A DNA stretch of 64,000 nucleotides, from NCBI GenBank assembly GCA_002071485.1, contig MWFF01000190.1:1-64000 (forward strand). The letters are read 5' to 3'. The stretch's first letter is position 1. The number at the start of each line of letters is the position of its first letter. The notes beneath the pieces were generated by a model, which saw only the letters and a list, made by a program, of their open reading frames with translations, was not told the origin of the DNA and did no database searches. This document shows positions 35,240 to 44,049 of this stretch, in pieces. The DNA comes from Verrucomicrobia bacterium ADurb.Bin006 (GTDB lineage: Bacteria; Verrucomicrobiota; Verrucomicrobiia; Limisphaerales; J093). The translations under genes were made by a program, and so were the position numbers.

Positions 35240-36271
35240 TCACACCTTGGTCTTGAACTTCCGCAGATGTGAATGCTCGACCAGTTGATCGAGTGTCTTA
35301 AGCGTAAAGACCTTGCCCCGTGTGGCCAGCAGCATCTTCTTCATGTCCTCACGGCGAACACCAAAGCCCCGCCCGGCGATGCAAGCGATCACCTGATACT
35401 TCTGTTTGCCCCCAGCGGCGCCGCCCATGCTCAGCTCTCCAAGGTGCTGGATGCGCGTGACCTTGTCGCGGGCCGTGCCATCGTCCTCTGTGATCTTGGC
35501 TTCGATGATCACCTCCGGGTTAAACTCGTCTGGCACAATGAAGTCCGGGGCCTGATCGAATCCAGGAATGCGCTCGGCGCGTTTGGTCTTGCGGTAGCTG
35601 ATGCCGTGTTTCGTGAGAACCTCTTCGATTGCACATTCCAGGTTGTCGCCCACCAGTTCACTCACGGAATCACGGTGGCCGGCAAACGGGCGGCCAAGGA
35701 ACCGCTCGTAGAGGAGCATTGCATACGGCGCGCCCATCACAGCCAGGGCGCGGATGGTATCGAGTCCGCCTCCGGTGTCCGCCTTGTGAAGGCGGTGGAT
35801 GCTGTGACTGTTCACGGCGGGGCAGCCTTCCTCCATCAGATCACACGCCGTTTCGACCAGAGCAACAAGGCGTTGTTTCGTTACACCGTCTGCACGCAGG
35901 GGTCGCAGCGGCTGGATCCGCACTTTGCGGTCCAGCGTTCGCACGAAGCTCTGGTTGACCGCGACGCCCTTTCGCTGACTGGTCAAGTAGGCCCACTCTG
36001 GCGGTGTGAAACCCAGGATTGATCGCAGAACGATCAGGCAGATTGGCTTGGTGGTAACAAGTTGAAGAAGTTCCTTTTGCGGGAGAACCGAGAAACCCAT
36101 CGTGACCCTTTTCAGCGCCTCATAGCCGGCCTCGAACTGCGGGTAGTCAACAAATCCATCTCCCTTCGGCAGCACCAGGAACTCCGAGGCAAGACTGGAG
36201 AAGACCGCCGTAACGAACTCCTCAGGGTCGGCCAGAATCTCGGCGTAGCTGGCTTCAAAAGGATACTTCAT
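35240..36271 (-). CDS. Restriction endonuclease of a methyltransferase-linked R-M locus
   Basis: 343 aa from ATG 36271 (MKYPFEASYAEILADPEEFV), inside the methyltransferase 3' end (17-bp overlap). The only clear motif is a PD-(D/E)xK nuclease signature around residue 240-260: PDFIVPDEFNPEVIIEAKI, where PD, E and E-A-K are the presumed metal-binding and catalytic residues, followed by KVTRIQHLG. The rest is not assignable by eye. Translational coupling to the DNA methyltransferase supports assignment as the cognate endonuclease. Recognition sequence is unknown. Confidence 0.75.
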   Translation of the reverse strand: MKYPFEASYAEILADPEEFVTAVFSSLASEFLVLPKGDGFVDYPQFEAGYEALKRVTMGFSVLPQKELLQLVTTKPICLIVLRSILGFTPPEWAYLTSQRKGVAVNQSFVRTLDRKVRIQPLRPLRADGVTKQRLVALVETACDLMEEGCPAVNSHSIHRLHKADTGGGLDTIRALAVMGAPYAMLLYERFLGRPFAGHRDSVSELVGDNLECAIEEVLTKHGISYRKTKRAERIPGFDQAPDFIVPDEFNPEVIIEAKITEDDGTARDKVTRIQHLGELSMGGAAGGKQKYQVIACIAGRGFGVRREDMKKMLLATRGKVFTLKTLDQLVEHSHLRKFKTKV

Positions 36272-38465
36272 GCACGCGCGTCCGGTAGGGCTGTGGCTCC
36301 TCGCTGGCCAGCCATTGTTGAGTTGCCTGAGCGCTGGTGAAGTCGGCACCGAGTTCTCTGAGGACCGCTTCGACTCCGCCAAAGTCCTCGATCCACTTCG
36401 AGACGGCCTCCTTGCGCGATCTGGCGGGTCGGGTCAACTTCCAGCCTTTCCGCAGGTTCCAGACCGCGAGACGAATCAAGTGGCCGAACGCAATGCAGCG
36501 GGTGTCTCCTTGCGTCGCCTTGACTCCGCCGCCTGCCAATAGCCTCAGATCTTCGCGAACCACTTGAGCAAGGGCCGCGGGATTAGCCGACAGCCAGCGA
36601 CGGGGAACTTTCCCGGTGGATCGGCAGACGAACACGGTGTCAATGATGGAGGAACTGGTGCCGTTGATGTGTATCGAGGCCCCCATTTCGGCGGGGCACG
36701 GAAGAGAGGCGGAACAGACCAACCCCGAATCAAGCATTGCCACGGCGACCGGGTAATAGGCATCCAAGCGGTTGTGGTGGTAGGTGAACGCAAGGGGTGA
36801 CCCGGGCTTCAACGCGCTCGCCATCTTCTGAAACACACGTGACATTCCCTCGGTAAAATGTTCGAGCGTGCGCCCCATGTTGTCATTGCCCGTCAACTCG
36901 TTGGCGTGGCGGGTGGTCAGCGGTGCGAATTCGGGGTGATCAGCAAGGGCCAGCCTGCGCAGCCACACGTAGCAGAAGTCCATCAACTCGGCATATTGAA
37001 CGTTCCTAAAGTAAGGCGGGTCAGTGAAGATGGCGTCGAACTTCATGCCCTCGAGGCTGACTACCGTGGCATCAGCACGTTCCAGCCTCACCTGTTTGGT
37101 TTGGGTTTGACCCGCTCGGTGCCGGCGGTCGCCGATCCATTCGCCGTCAATGGGGACCTGGACCTTTCGATGACCCAGATGCCGGACTTCAAAAGGGTGT
37201 TGGCAGTATGCCTTGGCCCTGGCGAATTTCTCGGTGATGTTCAGCCAGCCCCCACTGCCCACGGTGGCGGTCCTTCCGGCGACGCCGAGGAGATTCGATT
37301 CGCACTGAATCAGGCCGACGGGGAATCCGTGGACAGAGAAGACATCCAGAGACTTCAACGCCATCGTGTCGTACCGGCAGAGCATGTTCTGGTACCGGAT
37401 CAGGTCGGAGAGGTTTGTGGCCAGCGCCTCAGCGATCTGAGGGCTCCGGTGCTGGCGAATCAAACGGCAGCTCAGTTCCAAGCCGAGCAGTTGTCGCGCA
37501 TTGAACATCTCCCGATAGAAGCGATAGCCCCAGCGGTGCAGCCGATCCGTCTCGTCCCCAGCCGGTATCTCTTCTTCGGGGATAAAAGTCGAACGTAGCG
37601 CGTCAAAGCACGCCTGAGCCTCATTGTACTGCCGCAGGTCGTCGGCTGACGGATTCTTGAAAAAGCGGCCTGAGTGGCTGTTCCGGCAATGCTCGCAATG
37701 GTACTCGATGGCAAACATCCGGTGGGTGGGCGGACCAGACGCTGGACGAGGATACGCGTTGAGCGCACCGCAATGCTCGCATTTAGACCGGTTCCGACGA
37801 GCCGTGAACTCGATGGAGAACGCGGTCCTGCAATGTGGGCAGTCGCCCGGATCCTTGCGTGACTTGCTCTCGTAGAGTTGCCCGCATGCGCGGCAAACGA
37901 AGACGTTTGCAGGATGCCTGGCATCTTCGGCGAGCAGATAATTGGGGAACAGATCAACCAGCGTTCCGCAGCCCTGGCACGTCAGAGACTTAACCCAGAG
38001 GAAGTATTTGACGTGGGCGTCTTCGCTCCCGCACGTCTCGCACTGGGTCTTGTAGAACCTGCTGACGTCGTTCAGCAACGCACCACGAAGCACGCGAGCA
38101 GCCTGAAGGTACTCCTCCAAGTTCAGTTCTCCGATCTCCTGTCGGACGATCCACCAAGCCATTGGATTGATATCGAAGCCGGTTACCGCGCACCCGACGC
38201 GATTCGCCTCGATCAGGGTGGTGCCTCCACCCATGAAAGGATCGAGGATTCTGAGGTCCGGGAGGGACTGGCCCCTGTAGAACGTCTGGCGAAGGGGCGC
38301 ATCGAGGAACTCCGACAGAAGCAGACCCCGAAACAAGGTCCCCGGGCGTCGAGCGAACCATTTGTGGACTGCCACGACGGGGCGGTAATTCTGCTGGATT
38401 TGCTTCTCACGCAAAGCCAGGTCAGCCACGAATGGCACATCGAAGTCGCGCTCGATCATGAGCAT
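36255..38465 (-). CDS. DNA methyltransferase with Zn-ribbon insertion
   Basis: 736 aa from ATG 38465; an in-frame TTG at 38495 would add 10 residues. The N-terminus (LREKQIQQNYRPVVAVHKWF, ARRPGTLFRGLLLSEFL) resembles COG1743-type methylases. SAM motif I is DPFMGGGTTLIEANRVGC (about residue 75) and the catalytic motif FDAIFTDPPYFRN is at about residue 475, as in N6-adenine or N4-cytosine enzymes. Between them (about 145-290) lie at least four CxxC pairs (CETCG, CQGCG, CRACG, CPHCR, CEHCG, CEHCR), a Zn-ribbon array that may help target recognition. It overlaps the nuclease gene by 17 bp, and a PIN-domain gene is 43 bp upstream on the same strand. Confidence 0.85.
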   Translation of the reverse strand: MLMIERDFDVPFVADLALREKQIQQNYRPVVAVHKWFARRPGTLFRGLLLSEFLDAPLRQTFYRGQSLPDLRILDPFMGGGTTLIEANRVGCAVTGFDINPMAWWIVRQEIGELNLEEYLQAARVLRGALLNDVSRFYKTQCETCGSEDAHVKYFLWVKSLTCQGCGTLVDLFPNYLLAEDARHPANVFVCRACGQLYESKSRKDPGDCPHCRTAFSIEFTARRNRSKCEHCGALNAYPRPASGPPTHRMFAIEYHCEHCRNSHSGRFFKNPSADDLRQYNEAQACFDALRSTFIPEEEIPAGDETDRLHRWGYRFYREMFNARQLLGLELSCRLIRQHRSPQIAEALATNLSDLIRYQNMLCRYDTMALKSLDVFSVHGFPVGLIQCESNLLGVAGRTATVGSGGWLNITEKFARAKAYCQHPFEVRHLGHRKVQVPIDGEWIGDRRHRAGQTQTKQVRLERADATVVSLEGMKFDAIFTDPPYFRNVQYAELMDFCYVWLRRLALADHPEFAPLTTRHANELTGNDNMGRTLEHFTEGMSRVFQKMASALKPGSPLAFTYHHNRLDAYYPVAVAMLDSGLVCSASLPCPAEMGASIHINGTSSSIIDTVFVCRSTGKVPRRWLSANPAALAQVVREDLRLLAGGGVKATQGDTRCIAFGHLIRLAVWNLRKGWKLTRPARSRKEAVSKWIEDFGGVEAVLRELGADFTSAQATQQWLASEEPQPYRTRVHEVSF

Positions 38466-38508
38466 GGAGCCTGACACAGCAGGCGGCGTATGCAACGTGC
38501 AAGTTGGT

Positions 38509-38952
38509 TCAGACGCGCCTCGAGCGGAACTGATGCGGATTGGTAAGACGGCTCAGGAAGGCGCGGGGCGTGACGATTTCAATGCCGAAAGGTCCACCAA
38601 GGGACAGCAGGTCCGGATCGCGAGAGACGATGAAGCCGGCTCTCGCCGCCAACGCGGCGGCGAGGTATGGATCGTCTTTGGCATCCCGGCTGCGCTGCTT
38701 GCCCAACGGCGCCGGCGTCACCAGGCCTGTCATGCGAATGAGCCAATCCAGGGTCGGCCACGGATCGCGCCGGAACCTGGCGCCTTCCCCTGCCGTGTGT
38801 CCGAGCGCTGTGCGCCACTCGTCGACGATCAAGGCACTCGCCGCGGATCGAAACCGACGCTTGGCCGGATAGACCAGGCACAAGTGCGATTCCGCTCCCC
38901 AACCGCACGCGCCAATCACAACGCTGGCGTCAAGAACGGCAACCGTCTTCAA
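38509..38952 (-). CDS. PIN-domain protein, putative toxin-like ribonuclease
   Basis: 147 aa from a TTG at 38952, preceded by a purine-rich stretch. The frame continues upstream without a better start, but only in unrelated antisense sequence. PIN acidic residues are in place: VAVLDASVVIGAC (first Asp), LIVDEWRTAL (Glu), RDAKDDPYLAAALAARAGF (Asp pair) and IVSRDPDLLSLGGPFGIEIV. It resembles the COG1569 family of VapC-like toxins. No antitoxin gene is visible directly upstream, so it may be orphaned, or act with the R-M genes 43 bp downstream. Confidence 0.7.
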   Translation of the reverse strand: MKTVAVLDASVVIGACGWGAESHLCLVYPAKRRFRSAASALIVDEWRTALGHTAGEGARFRRDPWPTLDWLIRMTGLVTPAPLGKQRSRDAKDDPYLAAALAARAGFIVSRDPDLLSLGGPFGIEIVTPRAFLSRLTNPHQFRSRRV

Positions 38953-39180
38953 CGCTTGGCCTCTCTTGCGACCTCTGCCCGAAGCTGGGTCCTCGCCGTT
39001 CCGGATTGAACCGCACAGGCATAGCGCGGCGGAGCCGCAAACCAAGGGTGGAGGGCTGCTGTTTTTCGTTGGCATTGGGGCGCGGCCTGCTGGCATGATC
39101 CGGCCAGGCAGCCGCTGGATCAGGAATCGGAATCCGGGATGCCGCGCCTTGCTGAGGCGCGCGGGGAACCACGAAGAATC

Positions 39181-40443
39181 ATGAAAGCACAGTCTGTCGA
39201 ACGCGCGTACGCACTGGCCCGCGAACGCTATGCCGAACTGGGGATTGACACCGCGCAGGCCATCAGACGCCTGGCACGCATCCCCCTGTCGATTCATTGC
39301 TGGCAGGGTGACGACGTGGGCGGATTCGAAACGGCCGGGGGCACGCTCGGAGACGGCCTGGCGGTCACGGGGAATTACCCGGGCAAAGCGCGTACCGCCG
39401 ATCAATTGCGGGCGGATTTCGAGAAAGCCCTGGCGCTGGTCCCCGGCACGCACCGATTCAATCTGCACGCCTGCTATGCGGAGATGGGCGCGCGGCGTGT
39501 CGAGCGCGACGCGCTCAGCGCCGCGCAGTTCAAGAACTGGATCGCCTGGGCCAAGGCGCGCAAGATCGCCCTCGACTTCAACCAGACCTATTTCTCGCAT
39601 CCGAAGGTGGACGGCGGGATGACGCTGACGCATCCGGACAAAGGGATCCGGCGGTTCTGGATCGAGCACGGAATCCGGTGTCGCGAGATCGGGGCGGCGT
39701 TCGGGAAAGCGCTCGGAAAGACCTGCCTCACCAACCTCTGGATTCCGGACGGCATGAAGGACACGCCGGCGGACCGGCGTGGGCCGCGGCAACGGCTGGC
39801 GGAATCGCTCGATGCCATTTTCGCGCGCAAGATCAACCCGGTCTACAATGTCGATACGGTCGAACCCAAGCTTTTCGGGATTGGGGCCGAGAGCTACACG
39901 CCCGGTTCGCACGAGTTCTACCTGGGCTACGCGGTCAGCCGCAAGGTGCTCCTCACCCTCGATGCCGGCCATTACCACCCGACCGAGGGGATTGCAGACA
40001 AGATCTCGTCGGCGCTCTGTTTCCTTCCCGAGATAGCCCTGCACGTCAGCCGCGGCGTGCGCTGGGACAGCGACCACGTCGTCACGCTGACCGACGATCT
40101 CGAGGCGATCGCGCAGGAGATCGTCTGGGGCGGCTACGTGGACCGGGTGCACATCGGCCTGGACTACTTCGATGCGAGCATCAACCGGGTGGCGGCCTGG
40201 GTGATCGGCATGCGCAACATGCGCCGGGCGTTGTTGCTCGCCATGCTCGCGCCGATCGCGGCGCTCAAGCGGGCCGAGCTCGAGCGCGATTACACCAGCC
40301 GGCTCGCCCTGATGGAGGAGGCCAAGTCGCTGCCGTTCGGCGCGGTATGGGACTACGCGTGCTTGCAGGCGGACGTGCCGGCGGGTGAAGCGTGGCTGGC
40401 CGAGGTCAAGCGGTACGAAGCCGACGTGCTCTCGAAACGCTGA
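39181..40443 (+). CDS. rhaA: L-rhamnose isomerase
   Basis: 420 aa from ATG 39181. TIM-barrel isomerase with family blocks RIPLSIHCWQGDDVGGFE, NYPGKARTADQLRADFEKAL, RFNLHACYAEM, LDFNQTYFSHPKVDGGMTLT, LWIPDGMKDTPADRRGPRQR, LLTLDAGHYHPTEGIADKIS and RGVRWDSDHVVTLTDDLEAI, which contain the metal-binding Glu/Asp/His residues of RhaA. It interconverts L-rhamnose and L-rhamnulose in the cytoplasm. It is the first gene of a unit that runs through rhaT to a lipid kinase; rhaB and rhaD are not in the window. Confidence 0.95.
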   Translation: MKAQSVERAYALARERYAELGIDTAQAIRRLARIPLSIHCWQGDDVGGFETAGGTLGDGLAVTGNYPGKARTADQLRADFEKALALVPGTHRFNLHACYAEMGARRVERDALSAAQFKNWIAWAKARKIALDFNQTYFSHPKVDGGMTLTHPDKGIRRFWIEHGIRCREIGAAFGKALGKTCLTNLWIPDGMKDTPADRRGPRQRLAESLDAIFARKINPVYNVDTVEPKLFGIGAESYTPGSHEFYLGYAVSRKVLLTLDAGHYHPTEGIADKISSALCFLPEIALHVSRGVRWDSDHVVTLTDDLEAIAQEIVWGGYVDRVHIGLDYFDASINRVAAWVIGMRNMRRALLLAMLAPIAALKRAELERDYTSRLALMEEAKSLPFGAVWDYACLQADVPAGEAWLAEVKRYEADVLSKR

Positions 40444-40517
40444 CATGGGAATCTCACGCCTGGACAGGCATATGCATTTCCGGGTCTGAGCCTACGCAAT
40501 TCACGAGCGCAACTGGC

Positions 40518-41915
40518 GTGAGCGAGGAGACCTCAGGCGGGACCGGCGGCGAGTTCGAGCGGGAACCGGTGCCCGAGAAGGCGCGCAAGGGTTCGAGCGC
40601 GTTCTGGGGGATGTATGCCAGCGAGCACACGGCCGGCACCGAGTTCATGATCGGACCGCTGTTTGTGGCTTGGGGCGCCAGCGCCTTCGACATGGTCTTC
40701 GGCCTCCTGTTGGGCAATCTGTTGGCGGTCCTGACGTGGCGGTTCCTGACCGCGGAGATCGCCACCGCCAGGCGGCTGACCCTCTATTACCAGCTCGAGA
40801 GAATCTGCGGACGCAATCTGGTCGTCCTCTACAACCTGTTCAACGGCATCCTGTTCTGTTTCCTGGCAGGCGCCATGGTCACGGTCTCGGCCACGGCCGT
40901 GGGCGTGCCTTTGGGCGAGAGCGTGAGGATGCCGACATTCGAGCAGACCTGGCCAACGGGCGTTGTGTGGTGCCTGCTCTGCATGGCGATCGGCACGGCG
41001 ATGACGTTCGTCGCGGTGCGCGGATACGGGTTTGTGGCGCGCGTGGGGCATTTGGCGGCGCCCTGGATGTTGCTTGTCTTTGTGGCTTGCGGCGTGGTGA
41101 TGCTGGCCAAGCTCGGGTCGACCAATCTCTTCGAGCTGATCGACCCGCCTGAGGGCGCTCCGCGGCGAATCGGCTTCTGGGGCATCGTCTTCTTCGCCTG
41201 GTTCTGCAACGCAGCTGTGCATCTCGGGATGTCCGATCTCTCGATCCTGCGCTTCGCCCGCAAGCCGTCGTATGGCTGGGCCTCGGCGGCGGGCATGTTC
41301 CTCGGCCATTACGTCGCCTGGATTTGCGCGGCCCTCCTGCTCGTCTACTGGGTGCGCCAGTTCGGCGTCGACCCGCAAAAAGGGGCGATGCCCGGTCCGA
41401 TGGTGTTCGACGCGGTGGGTGTGGCCGGCTTGCTCTGCGTCGCCGTGGCGGGGTGGACCACGGCGAACCCGACGATCTACCGGGCCGGGCTGGCGTTTCA
41501 GGGGATGTTCCCCAGGATGACCCGGACAACCGCCACGATCATCGCCGGCGCCTTCTGCACCGTCGCCGGGGTGTTCCCGGCGGTGGCGATGAAGCTCCTG
41601 GATTTCGTGGGGTTGTACGGCACGATCCTGGCCCCAGTTGGGGCGGTGATTGTCGTGGATCACTTCCTGGCCAGACGACTGGGCCTGGCCACCAACTATG
41701 CGGAGCGGCATGGGATTCGTTTCAACGTCGCCGTTCTGCTGGCCTGGGCGATCCCGGTGGCGATCGGCCTGGCGATCTACAGGACGCAGCACATCAATTC
41801 GTTCATGCTGCCGCTCCCCTGCTGGGTTGCCTGCGGCGCCCTTTACATCCTGTTCACGAAACTGATGAACAGGCGGGCGGGATTGGGCCTTTCGAGCAGC
41901 CCGTCCTGTCGTTAA
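40518..41915 (+). CDS. NCS1-like (purine/cytosine permease family) transporter
   Basis: 465 aa from GTG 40518. About 12 hydrophobic segments are visible, starting SAFWGMYASEHTAGTEFMIG (TM1 with conserved Gly) and including MVFGLLLGNLLAVLTWRFL, ILFCFLAGAMVTVSATAV, WGIVFFAWFCNAAVHLGM and AVGVAGLLCVAVAGWTTANP. The pattern fits nucleobase:cation symporter-1 proteins (PF02133). It sits between rhaA (74 bp upstream) and a small membrane protein and rhaT, so its substrate may be linked to deoxysugar metabolism rather than nucleobases (inference). Confidence 0.75.
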   Translation: MSEETSGGTGGEFEREPVPEKARKGSSAFWGMYASEHTAGTEFMIGPLFVAWGASAFDMVFGLLLGNLLAVLTWRFLTAEIATARRLTLYYQLERICGRNLVVLYNLFNGILFCFLAGAMVTVSATAVGVPLGESVRMPTFEQTWPTGVVWCLLCMAIGTAMTFVAVRGYGFVARVGHLAAPWMLLVFVACGVVMLAKLGSTNLFELIDPPEGAPRRIGFWGIVFFAWFCNAAVHLGMSDLSILRFARKPSYGWASAAGMFLGHYVAWICAALLLVYWVRQFGVDPQKGAMPGPMVFDAVGVAGLLCVAVAGWTTANPTIYRAGLAFQGMFPRMTRTTATIIAGAFCTVAGVFPAVAMKLLDFVGLYGTILAPVGAVIVVDHFLARRLGLATNYAERHGIRFNVAVLLAWAIPVAIGLAIYRTQHINSFMLPLPCWVACGALYILFTKLMNRRAGLGLSSSPSCR

Positions 41916-41922
41916 TCGACGA

Positions 41923-42096
41923 ATGAAAACGCTTGCCAAAATCCTGGCCCCGCTGGCCCTCGCGGCCACGGTCGTGCCGCCTCTGCTCTTCCTGTTCAAA
42001 GCGATGGGGGAAGGGCCGATGAAGGCCACGATGCTGGGAGCCGCTGTCGTCTGGTTCGCATTCTCTCCTCACTGGATGAAAGGCGGTTCCCAATGA
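41923..42096 (+). CDS. 57-aa membrane protein in the rhamnose operon
   Basis: Starts ATG 41923, 7 bp after the permease stop, and ends TGA 42094-42096, overlapping the rhaT start by 4 bp. The sequence begins MKTLAKILAPLALAATVVPP, is hydrophobic through LLFLFKAMG, then GPMKATMLGAAVVWFAFSPH and ends WMKGGSQ, giving two likely transmembrane segments. No family is recognised. Spacing and coupling on both sides support it as a real gene; it could be an accessory subunit of either adjacent transporter. Confidence 0.7.
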   Translation: MKTLAKILAPLALAATVVPPLLFLFKAMGEGPMKATMLGAAVVWFAFSPHWMKGGSQ

Positions 42097-43223
42097 ATGC
42101 AAATCCGTTCCTGGGCGTGGTTTTCCACTGGCTGGGCGGCCTGGCGTCCGGCAGCTTCTACGTCCCGTACCGCTTCGTCCGCAAATGGTCGTGGGAGGTC
42201 TACTGGCTGGTGGGCGGTTTCTTCTCGTGGATTATTGCGCCCTGGATTCTGGCGTCGCTCAAGACCAACGATCTGGTGACCGTCTTGTCCTCGGCGTCGG
42301 CGGGGACACTTGGCTGGGCCTATTTCTGGGGCGCGATGTGGGGGTTGGGCGGGCTCACGTTTGGACTCACGATGCGGTACCTGGGCATGTCACTGGGCAT
42401 GGGGGTGGCGCTCGGGTATTGCGCGGCGTTTGGCACGCTGATGCCGCCGATCTTTCATGGCGAGTTCGTGCCCAAGATTCTCGGGACGGTTTCGGGGCAG
42501 GTCATTCTGGTCGGCGTGGGCATCTGCCTTCTGGGCATCGCCGTCGCCGGCATGGCGGGCATGTCGAAGGAACGCGAGATGTCCTACGAACAGAAGCGCG
42601 CGACCATCAAGGAGTTCAATTTCGTGAAGGGCATTCTCATGGCGACCTTCTCGGGGGTGATGAGCGCCTGCTTCGCCTATGGCCTGGACGCCGCCACGCC
42701 GATCGCCGACCTGTCGCGCCGGCACGGAACACCGGAACTCTGGACCGGTCTGCCCAAACTCTGCGTTGTCCTGCTGGGCGGGTTCACTTCCAACTTCATC
42801 TGGTGCGCTTACCTGAACGTGCGCAACCGGACGGGCTACCAGTACTTCAGCCCGACGCTGCGCGAGGAGCACGTCGAGAGCCCGGCAAAGACCGTCTGCG
42901 GCCCGGTTGCGCCCGGCGCCAGCGCCGTCCCGAGGCTGAGCAACTACTTCTTCAGCGCCCTGGCGGGGACGACCTGGTACATGCAGTTCTTTTTCTACAC
43001 CATGGGCGAGACGCAGATGGGCGATTACAAGTTTTCGAGTTGGACCCTGCACATGGCCAGCATCATCATCTTCAGTTCGCTCTGGGGCATCGCTCTGAAG
43101 GAGTGGAAGGGTTCGAGCGGGTTCACCAAGACCCTGTTGTTTCTCGGTCTCCTGATGTTGATCTTCTCGACCGTTGTGGTCGGGCTCGGCAACTACCTCG
43201 GCGTCGCCCCTGCAAGCCCTTGA
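42093..43223 (+). CDS. rhaT: L-rhamnose:H+ symporter
   Basis: 376 aa, DMT-superfamily-like RhaT with about ten transmembrane segments. Characteristic stretches are FHWLGGLASGSFYVPYRFVR, WSWEVYWLVGGFFSWIIAPW, LTFGLTMRYLGMSLGMGVAL, GILMATFSGVMSACFAYGLD, and LAGTTWYMQFFFYTMGETQM near the end. It imports L-rhamnose with protons, feeding RhaA encoded three genes upstream. The ATG overlaps the small membrane protein stop, and etfB follows after 8 bp. Confidence 0.93.
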   Translation: MNANPFLGVVFHWLGGLASGSFYVPYRFVRKWSWEVYWLVGGFFSWIIAPWILASLKTNDLVTVLSSASAGTLGWAYFWGAMWGLGGLTFGLTMRYLGMSLGMGVALGYCAAFGTLMPPIFHGEFVPKILGTVSGQVILVGVGICLLGIAVAGMAGMSKEREMSYEQKRATIKEFNFVKGILMATFSGVMSACFAYGLDAATPIADLSRRHGTPELWTGLPKLCVVLLGGFTSNFIWCAYLNVRNRTGYQYFSPTLREEHVESPAKTVCGPVAPGASAVPRLSNYFFSALAGTTWYMQFFFYTMGETQMGDYKFSSWTLHMASIIIFSSLWGIALKEWKGSSGFTKTLLFLGLLMLIFSTVVVGLGNYLGVAPASP

Positions 43224-43231
43224 GCAATCCT

Positions 43232-44041
43232 ATGAGCACTGCGTATCACGTGGTCGTCTGCGCCAGCCTGGTGCCCGACCCGCTCCAAACCCTCGAACCG
43301 GTCGCCGGGCCCGCCGGACCCGCGCTGAAGAACGAGGCGATGCTCCCATTCGTCCTGGACCCTTGGGCCGCACACGCCCTCTACGAGGCGGCGCACCTCG
43401 CCAAGAACCGGCCAGGCACCAAGGTCTGGCTCGTCAGCCTCGGCCCGAAACCAAAGCTGCAACAGGTCATGATGACCGTCGCCCAAAAGGTGCCGTTCGA
43501 GTTCGTGCCCCTGGACGGCTCGGCCAGCGGGTTCGCCGAAGCCTCGGCCGTCGCCGCAGCACTCGCCGAAGGCATCCAGGCCATTCCCGGACTCGACCGT
43601 TCGAAGCTGCTCGTGTTTGGCGGATGGGAATCCGCGTCCCGCGGGGCCGGCGTGACGTTGTCGATGGTCGGCGAACGTCTTGGCATCATCGACCAATTCC
43701 AGGGCGTCGATGAACTCAAGATTCAGGATGACGGGGCCTTCGAGGTGGTCGAGCGGCTTGAAGGCGGACAGCACCAGATTTCGCGTTGTGCCGGCCCGCC
43801 CGCCCTCTTCGGCTGGGCCACGGGCCATCTCCCCGAGCCGAAGAACAATCCGCAGATTGGCATGATCAACATGCGCACGCTGATGCCCGCCCTCCAAAAG
43901 GCCAAGCCGATTCAACTGGCGGACGCGGGGCTCAGCTTCGACAGCGTTGTTTTGCCGAAACAATTGCGCGAAACGCGCATCGTCAAGGACGCCTCCGCGG
44001 AGGACGTCGCCAGAGAGATTGTCGATTGGATTTCGAAGTGA
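43232..44041 (+). CDS. etfB: Electron transfer flavoprotein beta subunit (divergent)
   Basis: 269 aa from ATG 43232; the frame is open upstream but only inside rhaT. It begins YHVVVCASLVPDPLQTLEPV in place of the common ILVxVKxVPD, then PFVLDPWAAHALYEAAHLAK and VWLVSLGPKPKLQQVMMTV. The region normally binding AMP reads KLLVFGGWESASRGAGVTLS MVGERLGI, which is only loosely conserved. It should pair with EtfA 8 bp downstream to form a FAD-containing electron carrier. Its dehydrogenase donor and quinone oxidoreductase partner are not in the window. Operon position after rhaT hints at a link to rhamnose oxidation (inference). Confidence 0.82.
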   Translation: MSTAYHVVVCASLVPDPLQTLEPVAGPAGPALKNEAMLPFVLDPWAAHALYEAAHLAKNRPGTKVWLVSLGPKPKLQQVMMTVAQKVPFEFVPLDGSASGFAEASAVAAALAEGIQAIPGLDRSKLLVFGGWESASRGAGVTLSMVGERLGIIDQFQGVDELKIQDDGAFEVVERLEGGQHQISRCAGPPALFGWATGHLPEPKNNPQIGMINMRTLMPALQKAKPIQLADAGLSFDSVVLPKQLRETRIVKDASAEDVAREIVDWISK

Positions 44042-44049
44042 GGTGCATC

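Noticed and set aside
38953-39180. Antitoxin upstream of the PIN gene
   Set aside because: No short ORF on the minus strand with helix-turn-helix, ribbon-helix-helix or AbrB-like pattern is visible.
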